DNA of 59,615 nucleotides from Marivita sp. XM-24bin2 (GTDB taxonomy: Bacteria; Pseudomonadota; Alphaproteobacteria; Rhodobacterales; Rhodobacteraceae), in NCBI GenBank assembly GCA_003149565.1, contig QCWH01000023.1, positions 1-59,615 on the forward strand, given 5' to 3'. A program made the position numbers and the translations under genes. The notes under the pieces were generated by a model, which saw only the letters and a program-made list of their open reading frames with translations, made no database searches and was not told the DNA's origin. Below, piece by piece: positions 18,134 through 27,681 of the stretch (position 1 is the first letter of the stretch; every line of letters begins with the position of its first letter).

Positions 18134-18777
18134 GATGTCACCTCGTTTGCGCGGGTCCGTGCCGGTAGATCTCTCCGGCGGGCAAATTCCAGCGGGTTAT
18201 AGACATGCGCGGGTGACGTTCAAGCCTATTGAGGCTGTCTTTTGCCGACGTGATAAGATTTATCGTGTGCCGCAAGGCTGCTTTGTCAACTGCCTGTACC
18301 GAAGCGGTTTGCAGCCGAGAAAACTCGCAGGGATCAATGTGTCAAATCTGTTGGACAATTTCAGTGTCTAGATGAGATTGAGGACCGTGATTCGTCTTAT
18401 TATCCCCTCATAAACGTGGTTGGGGCCGTTAGAAGGCTATTTTCGCGTTTTGAAGACCTCGGCCCTTGAGATCCGCAACCATCCAGTGACACAGGCAGAA
18501 ACCAGCCAGCAGCCAGTCTGCTTGTTCCAGCAAACAGTGCTCGAAACGGTTTTCAGTCACTCTAACGACACGCGGTTGCGTCTTGTGGAGACTAAATGCT
18601 GCGCCGCGATGGCGGACGCCTGTAGCTTTGAACTGGCGATGGCGTAGCGATCTGCGCTGACATTTGGTTGAAACTGTTGTGCAGAAAGCCTGTTTTCTAA
18701 GGTATGGCTGGACTTTTCGATGAACCTGCATCATTGACCCGGGCGATCTGAAACGTTCTGAGAATTGGGAATTCGAA
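18134..18777. other. Divergent intergenic region between carB and aspS
   Basis: This 644-bp stretch separates the start codons of carB and aspS. It contains a few open frames on both strands, but none has a recognisable protein pattern or a convincing ribosome site, and I found no tRNA or terminator-like hairpin with a T-run. It must hold the promoters of both genes; no clear -35/-10 pair stands out. Confidence 0.5.
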
Positions 18778-20556
18778 ATGCATGCCTATCGCAGCCACAC
18801 CTGCGCCGATCTGACGTCTGCCAACGTCGGCGAAACTGTCCGCTTGTCCGGCTGGGTGCACCGCATTCGCGATCACGGCGGTGTTTTGTTTATCGACCTG
18901 CGCGATCACTATGGGATTACCCAAGTACTTTGCGATCCTGACAGCCCTGTCTTTGAAGCCGTTGAAAAAGTTCGGTCGGAGTGGTGCATCCGCATCGACG
19001 GCGAGGTCAAAGCGCGAGATGCGAGCCTTGTGAACCCGAAGTTGCCAACTGGCGAAATTGAGGTCTTTGTCCGCGACATTGAAGTTCTTGGAGCCGCCGA
19101 AGAACTGCCCTTGATCGTGTTTGGAGACCAAGAATACCCCGAGGAGACACGCCTACGGTATCGCTATCTCGACCTGCGCCGAGAGGCGATGCAGCGCAAC
19201 ATGACTTTGCGATCGGATGTGGTCTCCTCAATCCGCAAGCGCATGTGGGAGAGTGGATTCCGCGAGTACCAGACACCGATCATCACCGCCTCAAGCCCGG
19301 AAGGTGCACGGGACTTCCTCGTTCCGTCGCGTCTGCATCCCGGCAAGTTTTACGCACTTCCGCAGGCACCTCAGCAATTCAAGCAGCTGATCATGGTCAG
19401 CGGGTTCGACAAGTATTTCCAGATCGCACCATGTTTCCGTGATGAAGATCCGCGCGCTGATCGTTCACCAACGGACTTTTATCAGTTGGACCTGGAGATG
19501 TCCTTCGTCAGCCAGCAGGACGTTTTTGACACGATCCAGCCCGTCATGCAGGGCGTCTTTGAAGAGTTTGGTGGTGGACGAAAAGTCGATACAAACTGGC
19601 CGCAAATTTCCTATCGCGATGCAGCTTTGTGGTATGGAACCGATAAACCGGACCTCCGCAATCCGATCAAAATGCAGGTTGTATCTGAGCATTTCCGCGA
19701 TTCCGGTTTTGCCATCTTTGCGAAGTTGCTTGAACAAGACGGCACTGAGATCCGGGCCATTCCGGCGCCCAAAGGTGGCAGCCGCAAGTTCTGTGATCGG
19801 ATGAATGCCTTTGCCCAGAAAGAAGGCCTGCCAGGCATGGGCTATATCTTCTGGCGCGACGGTGAGAACGGCATGGAAGCAGCGGGCCCGTTGGCCAAAA
19901 ACATTGGTCCCGACCGGACAGAAGCCATTCGTCAGCAACTGGGTCTGGGTGTCGGCGATGCGGCCTTTTTCCTGGGAGGGAAGCCTTCGAGCTTTGAGAC
20001 AGTTGCAGGTAAGGCGCGTGTTGTCATTGGTAACGAGCTTGGTCTGACCGAGCAGGATCGCTTTGCATTCGCTTGGATTGTCGACTTCCCAATGTACGAG
20101 GCCGATGAAGAAACAGGCAAAGTTGATTTCAGCCACAACCCGTTTTCTATGCCGCAAGGCGGCATGGAGGCGTTGAACGGCGATCCTCTTGATGTTCTCG
20201 GCTATCAGTATGACCTCGCGTGCAACGGATATGAACTCGTCTCTGGTGCGATCCGAAACCACAAGCCCGAGATCATGTTCAAGGCGTTTGAACTCGCAGG
20301 ATATGGCGAAGACGAAGTGCGCAAGCGGTTTGGCGGTATGGTTAACGCGTTCCGCTTTGGCGCTCCTCCCCACGGTGGCTGTGCAGCAGGGATTGATCGG
20401 ATGGTGATGCTGCTTGCAGACACAGCCAATATCCGTGAAGTCATTATGTTCCCGATGAACCAGCGGGCAGAGGACTTGATGATGAATGCACCATCTGATC
20501 CCAGCAGCGAGCAGCTCATGGAACTCGGTTTGCGGGTTTTGCCCAAAGAAGAGTGA
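18778..20556 (+). CDS. aspS: Aspartate--tRNA ligase
   Basis: A 592-residue class II aminoacyl-tRNA synthetase of the bacterial AspRS type: N-terminal OB-fold anticodon-binding domain (to about 110), catalytic core with motif 2 ([11 protein letters not shown]), an inserted GAD domain (about 290-420) and motif 3 with [13 protein letters not shown]. It charges tRNA-Asp with aspartate. Length and domain order match the bacterial form with the GAD insert; a member lacking a Gat partner in view could also be non-discriminating (Asp and Asn). It is a single gene, divergent from carB. Confidence 0.97.
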   Translation: MHAYRSHTCADLTSANVGETVRLSGWVHRIRDHGGVLFIDLRDHYGITQVLCDPDSPVFEAVEKVRSEWCIRIDGEVKARDASLVNPKLPTGEIEVFVRDIEVLGAAEELPLIVFGDQEYPEETRLRYRYLDLRREAMQRNMTLRSDVVSSIRKRMWESGFREYQTPIITASSPEGARDFLVPSRLHPGKFYALPQAPQQFKQLIMVSGFDKYFQIAPCFRDEDPRADRSPTDFYQLDLEMSFVSQQDVFDTIQPVMQGVFEEFGGGRKVDTNWPQISYRDAALWYGTDKPDLRNPIKMQVVSEHFRDSGFAIFAKLLEQDGTEIRAIPAPKGGSRKFCDRMNAFAQKEGLPGMGYIFWRDGENGMEAAGPLAKNIGPDRTEAIRQQLGLGVGDAAFFLGGKPSSFETVAGKARVVIGNELGLTEQDRFAFAWIVDFPMYEADEETGKVDFSHNPFSMPQGGMEALNGDPLDVLGYQYDLACNGYELVSGAIRNHKPEIMFKAFELAGYGEDEVRKRFGGMVNAFRFGAPPHGGCAAGIDRMVMLLADTANIREVIMFPMNQRAEDLMMNAPSDPSSEQLMELGLRVLPKEE

Positions 20557-20610
20557 GGCCGGATATTGAGCGCGGGGTTGTTCCGAAAATCGGACGCCTC
20601 GGGCCACTCA

Positions 20611-21324
20611 TCAAATAGCGACCGCGTCACGGACGCGGTCCTGCACCAAACCTGCAAGCCGCGACATTGGGCCGATTAGGGGCGTGCCGTCTTCTTGCGC
20701 TAAGGCAAGCTCTGAGGCGGCGCGACTAAGAACGCCATCCTCAGCAAATACAGCGACACCGTGCAGGAATGCGGTCACATAGCGGATTGTCTTTGCATCC
20801 AGCGGTCCGCCCAAAATGTCGGCGATATGTGCCATGTCCTCGCGAAACGCTACGGGATCAGGTTCGACCAGATCGGTTCTGATAGGTCGAATGCCGGCAG
20901 GCTGAAAATCTGGCGGTAGATGCTTGAGTATTTCCTGTTGGAACGTTCCAATGTTTGCAAATGGTTTTTCCAGAAATCCTTCAGCGCCAGCGGCATAGGC
21001 GACGTCTTCGGCAAAACTATCACCGCTGCAGCCGAGAATCACTGGAACTCGTGGCACGGTTGTTGCCAACTCCGCAATCAGGTCTGCCCCGCTGCCGTCT
21101 GGCAGGTTCATATCGACAATTGCGACAGAGGGCCGGTAGACCCGCAGATGTCGGCGGGCAGATTGTAGACAATCTGCCCGCCTGAGGCGCGCGCCGCTGT
21201 GCAAACACAACAGACGCAATGCATCGCAGGCATAGAGACTGTCCTCAACTGCGAGGATGGTCAGTCCAAGCAAAGGTCGCGTTGTTGTCGGTCTGCGCAG
21301 GTGGTCCAAACCGTATTCGTTCAT
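20611..21324 (-). CDS. Response regulator with receiver domain and helical C-terminal region
   Basis: A protein of about 237 residues. The first ~125 residues form a CheY-like receiver domain: hydrophobic strand LTILAVED, phosphoacceptor Asp in VAIVDMNLPDGSG and the conserved Lys in EGFLEKPF. The C-terminal ~100 residues are helical with no DNA-binding motif I recognise, so the output is unknown and could be protein interaction or phosphotransfer. Start at 21324 (MNEYGLDHL) is preferred; an upstream Met at 21351 would add nine residues. No kinase lies beside it. Confidence 0.8.
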   Translation of the reverse strand: MNEYGLDHLRRPTTTRPLLGLTILAVEDSLYACDALRLLCLHSGARLRRADCLQSARRHLRVYRPSVAIVDMNLPDGSGADLIAELATTVPRVPVILGCSGDSFAEDVAYAAGAEGFLEKPFANIGTFQQEILKHLPPDFQPAGIRPIRTDLVEPDPVAFREDMAHIADILGGPLDAKTIRYVTAFLHGVAVFAEDGVLSRAASELALAQEDGTPLIGPMSRLAGLVQDRVRDAVAI

Positions 21325-21452
21325 CGTGAAGCCCTCCGTGAGTCGCTTCATTTTGGCGCGGGCGTGGCTAACAGGCGGTTAATGCTTCAGTGGCCCTTGT
21401 CTGACTCTGCCGCTCGAGGGATAAGCCGGGGCAGTTAAAACGGAGACACACG

Positions 21453-21857
21453 ATGATTGGACGTTTGAACCATGTGGCGATTGCCGTTCCTGATCTTGAG
21501 GCGGCATCGAACCAGTATCGGAATGCACTGGGCGCCAAGGTTGGTGAGCCGCAGGACGAACCCGATCATGGTGTAACCGTTGTGTTTATTGAGCTGCCGA
21601 ATACCAAGATCGAGCTGCTATACCCGTTGGGTGAAAACAGCCCGATCACTGGATTTCTCGAAAAGAACCCATCGGGTGGCATCCATCATGTCTGCTATGA
21701 AGTTGATGATATCCTAGCGGCTCGAGATCGTCTTAAAGAGACGGGTGCCCGCGTTTTGGGGGATGGCACACCGAAAATTGGTGCCCACGGAAAGCCGGTT
21801 CTTTTCTTGCATCCCAAAGACTTTAACGGGTGCCTGGTCGAACTAGAACAAGTCTGA
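21453..21857 (+). CDS. mce: Methylmalonyl-CoA epimerase
   Basis: A 134-residue member of the VOC (glyoxalase/bleomycin resistance) metalloenzyme superfamily with the epimerase pattern: RLNHVAIAVPDLE at the start (metal His), GGIHHVCYEVDD in the middle and LVELEQV at the end (metal Glu). It interconverts (S)- and (R)-methylmalonyl-CoA in propionate use and in breakdown of odd-chain or branched compounds. It is followed 35 bases later by a DUF1467 gene, the usual order in Rhodobacteraceae. Confidence 0.93.
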   Translation: MIGRLNHVAIAVPDLEAASNQYRNALGAKVGEPQDEPDHGVTVVFIELPNTKIELLYPLGENSPITGFLEKNPSGGIHHVCYEVDDILAARDRLKETGARVLGDGTPKIGAHGKPVLFLHPKDFNGCLVELEQV

Positions 21858-21892
21858 GATCATCCCGCATAGGGCTGTAAAGGAGCGCTCCC

Positions 21893-22189
21893 ATGTCGAT
21901 CACCTCAGCCATCGTCCTGTTCGCCGTGATTTGGTTCATGGTGTTTTTGATTGTGATTCCAATCCGGCTTCAAACGCAGGGAGATGTGGGTGAGATCGTG
22001 CCGGGCACTCATGCCGGCTCACCAGAGGTGCATAACCTCAGGAAAAAGGCTTGGATCACGACATTTGTCAGTATTGGCCTTTGGATTATTATCGCGGGGG
22101 TTATTCTCTCCGGTTGGATTACGGTACGCGATCTTGATTTCTTCAACCGGATGGGGCCCGCTCCTGAATTTGGTGATACAAGTGGGTAA
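21893..22189 (+). CDS. DUF1467 family small membrane protein
   Basis: A 98-residue protein with two membrane helices (about 5-25 and 58-78) separated by a short polar loop containing GDVGEIVPGTHAGSPEVH. This is the DUF1467 layout found downstream of mce in alphaproteobacteria. The function is unknown. Its 3' end overlaps the 3' end of the convergent EI24 gene by 47 bp, an unusual arrangement. Confidence 0.85.
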   Translation: MSITSAIVLFAVIWFMVFLIVIPIRLQTQGDVGEIVPGTHAGSPEVHNLRKKAWITTFVSIGLWIIIAGVILSGWITVRDLDFFNRMGPAPEFGDTSG

Positions 22190-22844
22190 AGGTCGCCGCG
22201 CCTAAAATCGGGATTACCAAATTTATCAGGGGCAAGGACAAAGGCATCGCCATAAGCGTGCCTGCAATCCAGATCTTACCCATATGCCTTTTGCGCAAGG
22301 CTTTCGCTCCGGCGCGGCCTTCTCGGCGGATTGCGGCTAAGGTAAAGTATTCCCGGCCAAGCAAAAACCCGTTCACTCCCCAGAAAATGAAGAGCGCGAA
22401 AGGTGGGAACATCACGTACAGGATGAATGCAAAGATATTTGCCGCGATCAGAACACCAAGAAAGTTGACGGTATCTCGAAAAGCGTCGCCCAGCGGGACG
22501 CGCTCTGCTTTGGTCAATTGAGGATAGTATCGGTCCTCTACGGCATCTGCGACGTCATCCAGAAACATCGAAGTTATTGCTGACGCTACTGGGATCATCA
22601 GAAAGACGGACAGGACGATCATGGATATGAACGCCGTCCAGCTCAGGAGATCATCCAGCCATGTCACTTCACCGATAAACGGTAACGTGGCTTCCGGCCC
22701 TAATGTTGAGTTCAGCAACCACATCAAGCCCGCAAAAAAGGCGACCAAGAGCGCGAAGCCCAGACCAATTCCCAAAAAGAGCACTTTCCGGAAACGAGAA
22801 TCGCCCAGCTGGCGGAGGGTAAGAAAAAAACTTTTCAGGATCAT
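22143..22844 (-). CDS. EI24 domain (CysZ-like) membrane protein
   Basis: A 233-residue integral membrane protein with about four to six hydrophobic helices and the EI24/CysZ pattern (AITSMFLDDVADAVEDRYYP in the cytoplasmic loop, FPPFALFIFWGVNGFLLGRE later). CysZ proteins transport sulfate, but most EI24 members in this group are uncharacterised, so a sulfate role is only possible. Its start overlaps the nitroreductase stop by four bases, so the two are coupled, and its tail overlaps the convergent DUF1467 gene. Confidence 0.82.
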   Translation of the reverse strand: MILKSFFLTLRQLGDSRFRKVLFLGIGLGFALLVAFFAGLMWLLNSTLGPEATLPFIGEVTWLDDLLSWTAFISMIVLSVFLMIPVASAITSMFLDDVADAVEDRYYPQLTKAERVPLGDAFRDTVNFLGVLIAANIFAFILYVMFPPFALFIFWGVNGFLLGREYFTLAAIRREGRAGAKALRKRHMGKIWIAGTLMAMPLSLPLINLVIPILGAATFTHLYHQIQERAPSG

Positions 22845-23419
22845 GCGTCGACCCAAGTGGTGATAGCGTCAATGTCTGGGCGTGGTCGTTCCGGCGGCGT
22901 GGTCGTTGCCGTTCCGATGTGGATAAAGCCTGCGACGCGTTCATTGCTGGCCAAACCAAGCGTGCTTTGGCAGAACTCGGCATCATGTGACGGCCAACCA
23001 CTGAGCCAATTTGCCCCCCAACCAGAGGCCAGAGCAGCATTCAACAAGGCGAGGCAGACGGCACCTGCCGAATAGGTTTGTTCGATTGCTGGGATTTTTT
23101 CGGAACTCTTCTGCACCTCGATCACGGCAACGCAAAGAGAACTGTCCTCAAATTGTTTGCGGGCCTTCGCAATGTCTTCCTCTGCGCGTCCAGATGCGCT
23201 GCCAAAGTCGTCGACTGATTGCGCGAGCCGGGAAAGAGCAGCTTTTTCCAAAACGATAAAGCGCCAAGGCTCAAGTTTGCCGTGATCCGGGCTCCGCGCC
23301 GCCGCCTTTAGAATCGGTAGCAACGCGTCGCGGTCCGGCACTGGAGGCTGCAATAATTTTGCCGGTCGGGATCTTCGGGTCTGCAAAAACTCCAAGACAG
23401 CCTTGTTTGGATCGGGCAT
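22841..23419 (-). CDS. Nitroreductase family protein
   Basis: A 192-residue FMN-dependent nitroreductase-like protein. Landmarks are the N-terminal FLQTRRSRPAKLL, the AARSPDHGKLEPWRFIVL segment that packs on FMN, and the GWGANWLSGWP loop. It resembles the short single-domain YdjA type, which binds FMN as a dimer. The physiological substrate is unknown. It is the first gene of a two-gene unit with the EI24 gene. Confidence 0.88.
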   Translation of the reverse strand: MPDPNKAVLEFLQTRRSRPAKLLQPPVPDRDALLPILKAAARSPDHGKLEPWRFIVLEKAALSRLAQSVDDFGSASGRAEEDIAKARKQFEDSSLCVAVIEVQKSSEKIPAIEQTYSAGAVCLALLNAALASGWGANWLSGWPSHDAEFCQSTLGLASNERVAGFIHIGTATTTPPERPRPDIDAITTWVDA

Positions 23420-23498
23420 GGTGTCTCCTTGATCTTGAGCCGAGGTAGGGTCTGCGGCAAATCAACACTCGCATTCGATGATGTGATAGGACGAAAGC

Positions 23499-23753
23499 TT
23501 GACTAAGAACAGCCTTGCTGACCTTGCCGTGTCCGGTCGTTTTCTCACTGTCCGCGTGACGCCAAATGCGCGCTCAAACAAAGTGATCGTGGAGAACGGA
23601 ACGATCAGGATTGGCGTGACTGTTCCGCCAGCCGACGGAGCCGCGAATGCGGCCGTGATCAAGCTTTTGTCGAAAGCGCTGGGCGTTCCAAAATCGAGGT
23701 TGACCCTTATCAAGGGTCACAAATCACGGGACAAGGTCATTCAAGTCGATTAA
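23499..23753 (+). CDS. DUF167 (YggU) family protein
   Basis: An 84-residue protein of the DUF167 family: LTVRVTPNARSNKV, VPPADGAANAAVIKLLSKAL and GHKSRDKVIQV are the conserved elements in order. The fold is a small alpha/beta domain; the function is unknown. The start codon appears to be TTG at 23499. The last four bases overlap the end of the convergent gene. Confidence 0.87.
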   Translation: MTKNSLADLAVSGRFLTVRVTPNARSNKVIVENGTIRIGVTVPPADGAANAAVIKLLSKALGVPKSRLTLIKGHKSRDKVIQVD

Positions 23754-23989
23754 CGACTTGCGTCTTCGCGAGAATAAACCCCTTCCGGCAGCGAGAGCGA
23801 GGCCGCCAAGTCACGCATCTGAGACATTGAGAGGGTGATTTTGTTCACGCGGTCCGTACGTGGATCATACTGTTCGACAGTGATGCATTCTTCGAAGCCA
23901 TTTACGATAACGTCTTCCTGCAAAGGCGGTTCGCCTTCGTCCACAAGAGTGACAACGGTCGAGTCAAATTCGTGTTCGATGCTAAACAT
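23750..23989 (-). CDS. Conserved hypothetical protein
   Basis: About 79 residues from the Met at 23989 (MFSIEHEFDSTVVTLVDEG). The protein is acidic, soluble and probably beta-rich, with no recognised domain. The pattern of alternating hydrophobics and the compact gene spacing with DUF167 argue for a real gene. The function is unknown. An in-frame upstream start at 24046 is possible but gives an odd N-terminus. Confidence 0.6.
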   Translation of the reverse strand: MFSIEHEFDSTVVTLVDEGEPPLQEDVIVNGFEECITVEQYDPRTDRVNKITLSMSQMRDLAASLSLPEGVYSREDASR

Positions 23990-24120
23990 GACAAGAGCGT
24001 AGCGCGGGGTTGCAAGGAAGGCTATGCCGCTTTTGCGGAAATCCACCTATCGGAATTCTGGGCTGGCGGGAAACATATGAAACTTCTATCTCTGAATGCC
24101 CCGATACACGGAGTGACATG

Positions 24121-24843
24121 ATGCGGTGGCTTAAAATCATGGCGCTGTTCGCGCTTTCAGCCTGTGACGTCGCACCGCCGTCGTCACAAGTTCAGCCACG
24201 GCCACAAGCCGATGTGACGCAGATTTCCGAACAGGATGCGCGGACGCGTGCGGGCATTGCTGCCCGCCAATTTGTGACGGTTGTCGAAACCGTCGAGCCG
24301 GTCGCTGAAAGAGAGTGCCGTCGTTTGGCCCCGGGCGCGAACTGTGATTTCCGAATCGTGGTTGACGATAGGCCGGGCCAGCCCCCCAACGCTTTTCAGA
24401 CCATTGATCGAAATGGACGCCCCATTCTGGCGTTTAACCTTGCCTTGATCGCCTCCGTGCAAAACGCAGATGAGCTCGCGTTTGTCATGGGCCATGAGGC
24501 GGCCCATCATGTCTTGGGTCACCTTGGGCGAACACAGCAAAACGCAGCTGTTGGCGCTGTGATCCTGTCCGGTTTGGTCGCGCTCGGCGGTGCGGATGCA
24601 GCCACCGTGCAATCGGCTGAACAGATCGGCGCATCTCTCGGCGCCCGCACATATTCCAAGGAATTTGAGCTGGAGGCAGATAGGCTCGGAACTGTCATCA
24701 CCGCGCGCGCCGGGTATAATCCTGTCCGCGGCGCGCTGTTTTTCGATCGTATTCCTGATCCTGGAAACCGCTTTCTCGGCACCCATCCCCCAAATGCAGC
24801 CCGCATGGAAATCGTTCGTCGCACGGCTGCAGGGCTGCAGTAA
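24121..24843 (+). CDS. M48 family metalloprotease, lipoprotein
   Basis: A protein of about 240 residues with a lipoprotein signal: a short charged start, a hydrophobic stretch and a lipobox ending LSAC at about residue 15, so it should be anchored to a membrane facing the periplasm. The zinc motif HEAAHH (HExxH) and the downstream third ligand in EFELEADRLG identify a peptidase of the M48 family. Members of this size (BepA/LoiP-like catalytic domain only, no TPR repeats) work in envelope quality control. Two ATG codons in tandem (24118 and 24121) are both possible starts. Confidence 0.88.
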   Translation: MRWLKIMALFALSACDVAPPSSQVQPRPQADVTQISEQDARTRAGIAARQFVTVVETVEPVAERECRRLAPGANCDFRIVVDDRPGQPPNAFQTIDRNGRPILAFNLALIASVQNADELAFVMGHEAAHHVLGHLGRTQQNAAVGAVILSGLVALGGADAATVQSAEQIGASLGARTYSKEFELEADRLGTVITARAGYNPVRGALFFDRIPDPGNRFLGTHPPNAARMEIVRRTAAGLQ

Positions 24844-24920
24844 AAGCCTCATTGACATGTATCAAAGATAGAGAGTGTACCGAGCGTTACCCTTGGGATG
24901 GAACAATGGGGAGCATTGTG

Positions 24921-25175
24921 ATGTCCAACACTTCAAAACGCGAAACACACACGCAGCTGGTTTTGTCGATGGCAGATCGACAGGGCTTAGACCTACAAGA
25001 GATGGTCCTTCGGGCCGAGTTATCGGAAACCGATTTTGAGCATGCGATTGATCAGTGCCTTGGATGCACTCAGCCAGCGGCTTGCAAGTGCCTTCTGGAA
25101 AACTCCATGGGTCAGCTAAATTTGCCGGAATATTGTCGCAATGAGGGACTTTTTAACGAGTTATCCTCCAAATGA
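24921..25175 (+). CDS. DUF6455 family cysteine-rich protein, copy 1
   Basis: About 84 residues. The C-terminal half has the DUF6455 cysteine pattern C-x2-C-x5-C and a later C-x-N (CLGCTQPAAC, then LPEYCRNEGL). Four cysteines in this spacing suggest a bound metal or disulfides; neither is shown. The start is placed at 24921, after GGGAG; an in-frame ATG at 24906 is the alternative. It is the first of three tandem relatives and overlaps the next gene by four bases. Confidence 0.75.
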   Translation: MSNTSKRETHTQLVLSMADRQGLDLQEMVLRAELSETDFEHAIDQCLGCTQPAACKCLLENSMGQLNLPEYCRNEGLFNELSSK

Positions 25176-25474
25176 CCTACGCGCAAAAGCATATTCCTTG
25201 GCGGCCACTTGGCCAGACTGGCGTGCATTATTGGCGTGTACAGCGTATGGCTAAATCCTGTGGTGTAGATACGGCGCTGGCTTCAGCTAACGGAGATTTA
25301 AATTCAAGGGATTGGGCGGCGGCAGTTCAGCGATGCCGGTCGTGCCAATGGGTTGATGGATGTGAACGGTGGCTGGATCGACATGATAAAGCAAGCAAAG
25401 CCGCCCCTCCTGAGCGTTGCTTGAATGCCGGCCTTTTGAGAAATCTGACGGAGAGACAGGACCATGCGGACTAA
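25172..25474 (+). CDS. DUF6455 family cysteine-rich protein, copy 2
   Basis: A 100-residue relative of its neighbours, with CRSCQWVDGCERWL followed by PPERCLNAGL, the same C-x2-C-x5-C...C-x-N arrangement. The N-terminal half carries VHYWRVQRMAKSCGVD, the conserved opening of this family. The start overlaps the previous stop by four bases (ATGA) and the end overlaps the next gene by 11 bases, so the three are one translational unit. Confidence 0.75.
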   Translation: MTYAQKHIPWRPLGQTGVHYWRVQRMAKSCGVDTALASANGDLNSRDWAAAVQRCRSCQWVDGCERWLDRHDKASKAAPPERCLNAGLLRNLTERQDHAD

Positions 25475-25730
25475 TAGCCTCGGGGATCCTGAGCTTCACT
25501 TCTGGCTGACGCGCAGCGTCGCTAAAGTCATGGGCATCAATCTCTCTGAAGCTATGGCTCAAGGGCGGATATCGCCGCAGGACTACGCCTCGATGGTGAC
25601 CGCATGCCGACAATGCTCCCATGTTGAACTCTGCCAAATCTGGCTTGGCAGGCAAAAGAGCCTGACACGGGCAACACCAGACGGGTGTTCAAACGCCAAG
25701 GCCCTACAGGCTTTGGCGTTTGCACACTAA
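25464..25730 (+). CDS. DUF6455 family cysteine-rich protein, copy 3
   Basis: An 88-residue relative, with HFWLTRSVAKVMGINLSEAM near the start and CRQCSHVELCQIWL, then TPDGCSNAKAL at the end. This copy looks most like the common DUF6455 proteins of Rhodobacteraceae. The three copies are divergent from one another except at the cysteines, so they are an old duplication rather than a recent one. The function is unknown. Confidence 0.8.
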   Translation: MRTNSLGDPELHFWLTRSVAKVMGINLSEAMAQGRISPQDYASMVTACRQCSHVELCQIWLGRQKSLTRATPDGCSNAKALQALAFAH

Positions 25731-25751
25731 GTATTGGACGTGGAGTAGGCG

Positions 25752-26732
25752 TCAGGCGCGCAGGTTTTTTGCGCTTTCTTTGATGCCAGCATACTGGCCC
25801 GACGGGCGAAACCGCCAAAGATAGTCCGGCAAAACAGCTTCCAGCGCGACTGGCGTGATATCCAAGTCGGCAAAAGTCTTATGGTCTTCCGATACAACGT
25901 TGTCCTTGCGCAGATTCTTGACCTGATCACGTGTGATCATTGCTGGGATCAAGCCACCGCTGACCGTGTTCGCAAAGTCAGAAAGGCCGCCCATGATTGA
26001 CGCCATAAAAAACGGAATATTCACGATGAGGCGGCGACGGCGAATGACATTAAGCATGTGGTGCATCAGCTCACGGAAGGTGTTCACATCCGGACCACCC
26101 AATTCGTAAATGCCAGACGCTGCGTTCCCTGTGACTGCACGGCAGGCGGCTTTGGCGACGTCATCGACATAAACGGGCTGAAATTTTGTGTCGGCACCAA
26201 CGACCGGCAGGATAGGGCCAAATCGGGTCATGCTGGCAAAGCGATTGAAGAATTCATCTTCAGGTCCAAAAACAATGGACGGTCGTAGAATCACTGCGTT
26301 GGGCATATGTTCAAGTACAGCAGCCTCGCCCTCCGCCTTCGTGCGTTGGTAGTCACTGTCGCTTGCCTGGTCCGCGCCGATTGCCGAGATGTGCACCATC
26401 GTTGAAATACCAGATTCGGCTGCCAAACGTGCAACGCGACCGGCGCCCTCGGCTTGCACGGCATCAAACGTATTTTTCCCGTTCTTTGCCAGAATACCCA
26501 CACAATTGACCACGGCATCAGCGCCTTGCATCGCGGCGCGCACGCTTGCGTCGTCGCGGATATTGCACAGAATCGGCTCCACCTGACCAACCACACCATA
26601 TGGCTTGACGAAAATTGCCTCGTTCGGCCGTCGAACGGCGACGCGCACACGCCATCCTTGCTTGGCCATGCGTCGGACAATGTAGCGCCCGACAAACCCC
26701 GAGCCGCCATAAATCGTGACGAGTTTGGACAT
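25752..26732 (-). CDS. NDUFA9-like atypical short-chain dehydrogenase/NAD(P)-binding protein
   Basis: A 326-residue Rossmann-fold protein of the atypical SDR5/complex I NDUFA9 group. The dinucleotide-binding motif [16 protein letters not shown] (about residues 6-21) is intact. The classical catalytic Tyr-x3-Lys is seen as [10 protein letters not shown]. Bacterial relatives may be accessory to NADH dehydrogenase or quinone synthesis, but the role is not settled. Start at 26732 ([10 protein letters not shown]) is chosen because the fold begins there. It ends 22 bases from the convergent DUF6455 gene. Confidence 0.88.
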   Translation of the reverse strand: MSKLVTIYGGSGFVGRYIVRRMAKQGWRVRVAVRRPNEAIFVKPYGVVGQVEPILCNIRDDASVRAAMQGADAVVNCVGILAKNGKNTFDAVQAEGAGRVARLAAESGISTMVHISAIGADQASDSDYQRTKAEGEAAVLEHMPNAVILRPSIVFGPEDEFFNRFASMTRFGPILPVVGADTKFQPVYVDDVAKAACRAVTGNAASGIYELGGPDVNTFRELMHHMLNVIRRRRLIVNIPFFMASIMGGLSDFANTVSGGLIPAMITRDQVKNLRKDNVVSEDHKTFADLDITPVALEAVLPDYLWRFRPSGQYAGIKESAKNLRA

Positions 26733-26884
26733 GTGCATGCTCCTGCTCATAGCTTGAGAGACCTCTATCCTTGTCGCGCCTTCCGAGCAAGGTGAAGGAT
26801 TGCCGCAAATGTTCATCTGAAGCAGGGTAAAAAGTCCGTTGACACCCTATCGGCACCGGATTAAACGCCTGCCTCACGACACCT

Positions 26885-26970
<86 letters not shown>

Positions 26971-27315
26971 TAAAATTCAAAATAATTTATATAAAACAAA
27001 GATATAAGCAGTGAAAGGGCTGTGAAGACCACCCCCCAGTCCACCTTTCTTGTTGCGCTACGAGCTCAATAAATCGGCAGGCGGAACGCTTCGTACATCG
27101 ATCGAGAGAGCAACGTTAGACCTACAGTGTGACGCATCTGCGGGTATGCGAAGACAGGCCAAACGATCGCTTTGGTTGGTACGCCGACAAGCTTTTACTC
27201 GTAGTCCATTGTTTTGAATCGAAAAAAGTACAATAGGAATCAATCCATTAAAGGATTGACGTGGCCGCTTAGAGTGAGTCATTCTTGGCACAAACTAGCA
27301 GACAAGGTAGCGAAT
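26971..27315. other. Left end of the island, no confident gene
   Basis: About 345 bp between the tRNA and the first cargo gene. A TTG at 27214 could extend that gene upstream in frame. A short open frame on the minus strand (27058-27291) shows no recognisable protein pattern. The region just after the tRNA is very AT-rich and may hold integrase arm sites or the cargo promoter, but no clear promoter is visible. Confidence 0.4.
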
Positions 27316-27681
27316 ATGATTGCGGCAGTTTCGCCCGACCGTGACGGAGTCCTGAGAGCGCTAAAGCTCGTTTTGTCGCTGCGTGCTTCTCAACAAGAAT
27401 TATCACCATTGATGTCTGAATACTTCTCCACCCTCGTTTCACGGTCTCTTGCACTGGTAAACAGCCCTGCTGACCTAAGCGCAGATGTGTCAGCGGAGGT
27501 ACTTAGCCTCGCGGTTCGCATTAAGGCAAATCAAGAACTGAGACAGAAATTGGAAGAATTATTGGAAGATGAGGCTAACAAAGCAGAGATAGCAGGAAGC
27601 GCCCTTAGTATTTTGGAGAGTTCTTTTGACCCCAGACGTGAATCTGCACATTTTAGTCCGGCGATTTACGCAGCTATCTAA
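27316..27681 (+). CDS. Helical hypothetical protein, first gene of island cargo
   Basis: About 121 residues from the ATG at 27316 (154 from a TTG at 27214). It is soluble and predicted from composition to be all alpha-helical, rich in Leu, Ser, Ala and Glu (LVLSLRASQQELSPLMSEYF, then LRQKLEELLEDEANKAEIAG). No known domain is recognised. Its last 56 bases overlap the start of the zincin gene, so the two are co-expressed. It might be a partner or regulator of the downstream proteins; this is inference from position only. Confidence 0.55.
   Translation: MIAAVSPDRDGVLRALKLVLSLRASQQELSPLMSEYFSTLVSRSLALVNSPADLSADVSAEVLSLAVRIKANQELRQKLEELLEDEANKAEIAGSALSILESSFDPRRESAHFSPAIYAAI

Noticed and set aside
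18096-18734. Open frames on both strands between carB and aspS
   Set aside because: No recognisable protein pattern, poor ribosome sites, and they overlap each other; treated as intergenic.
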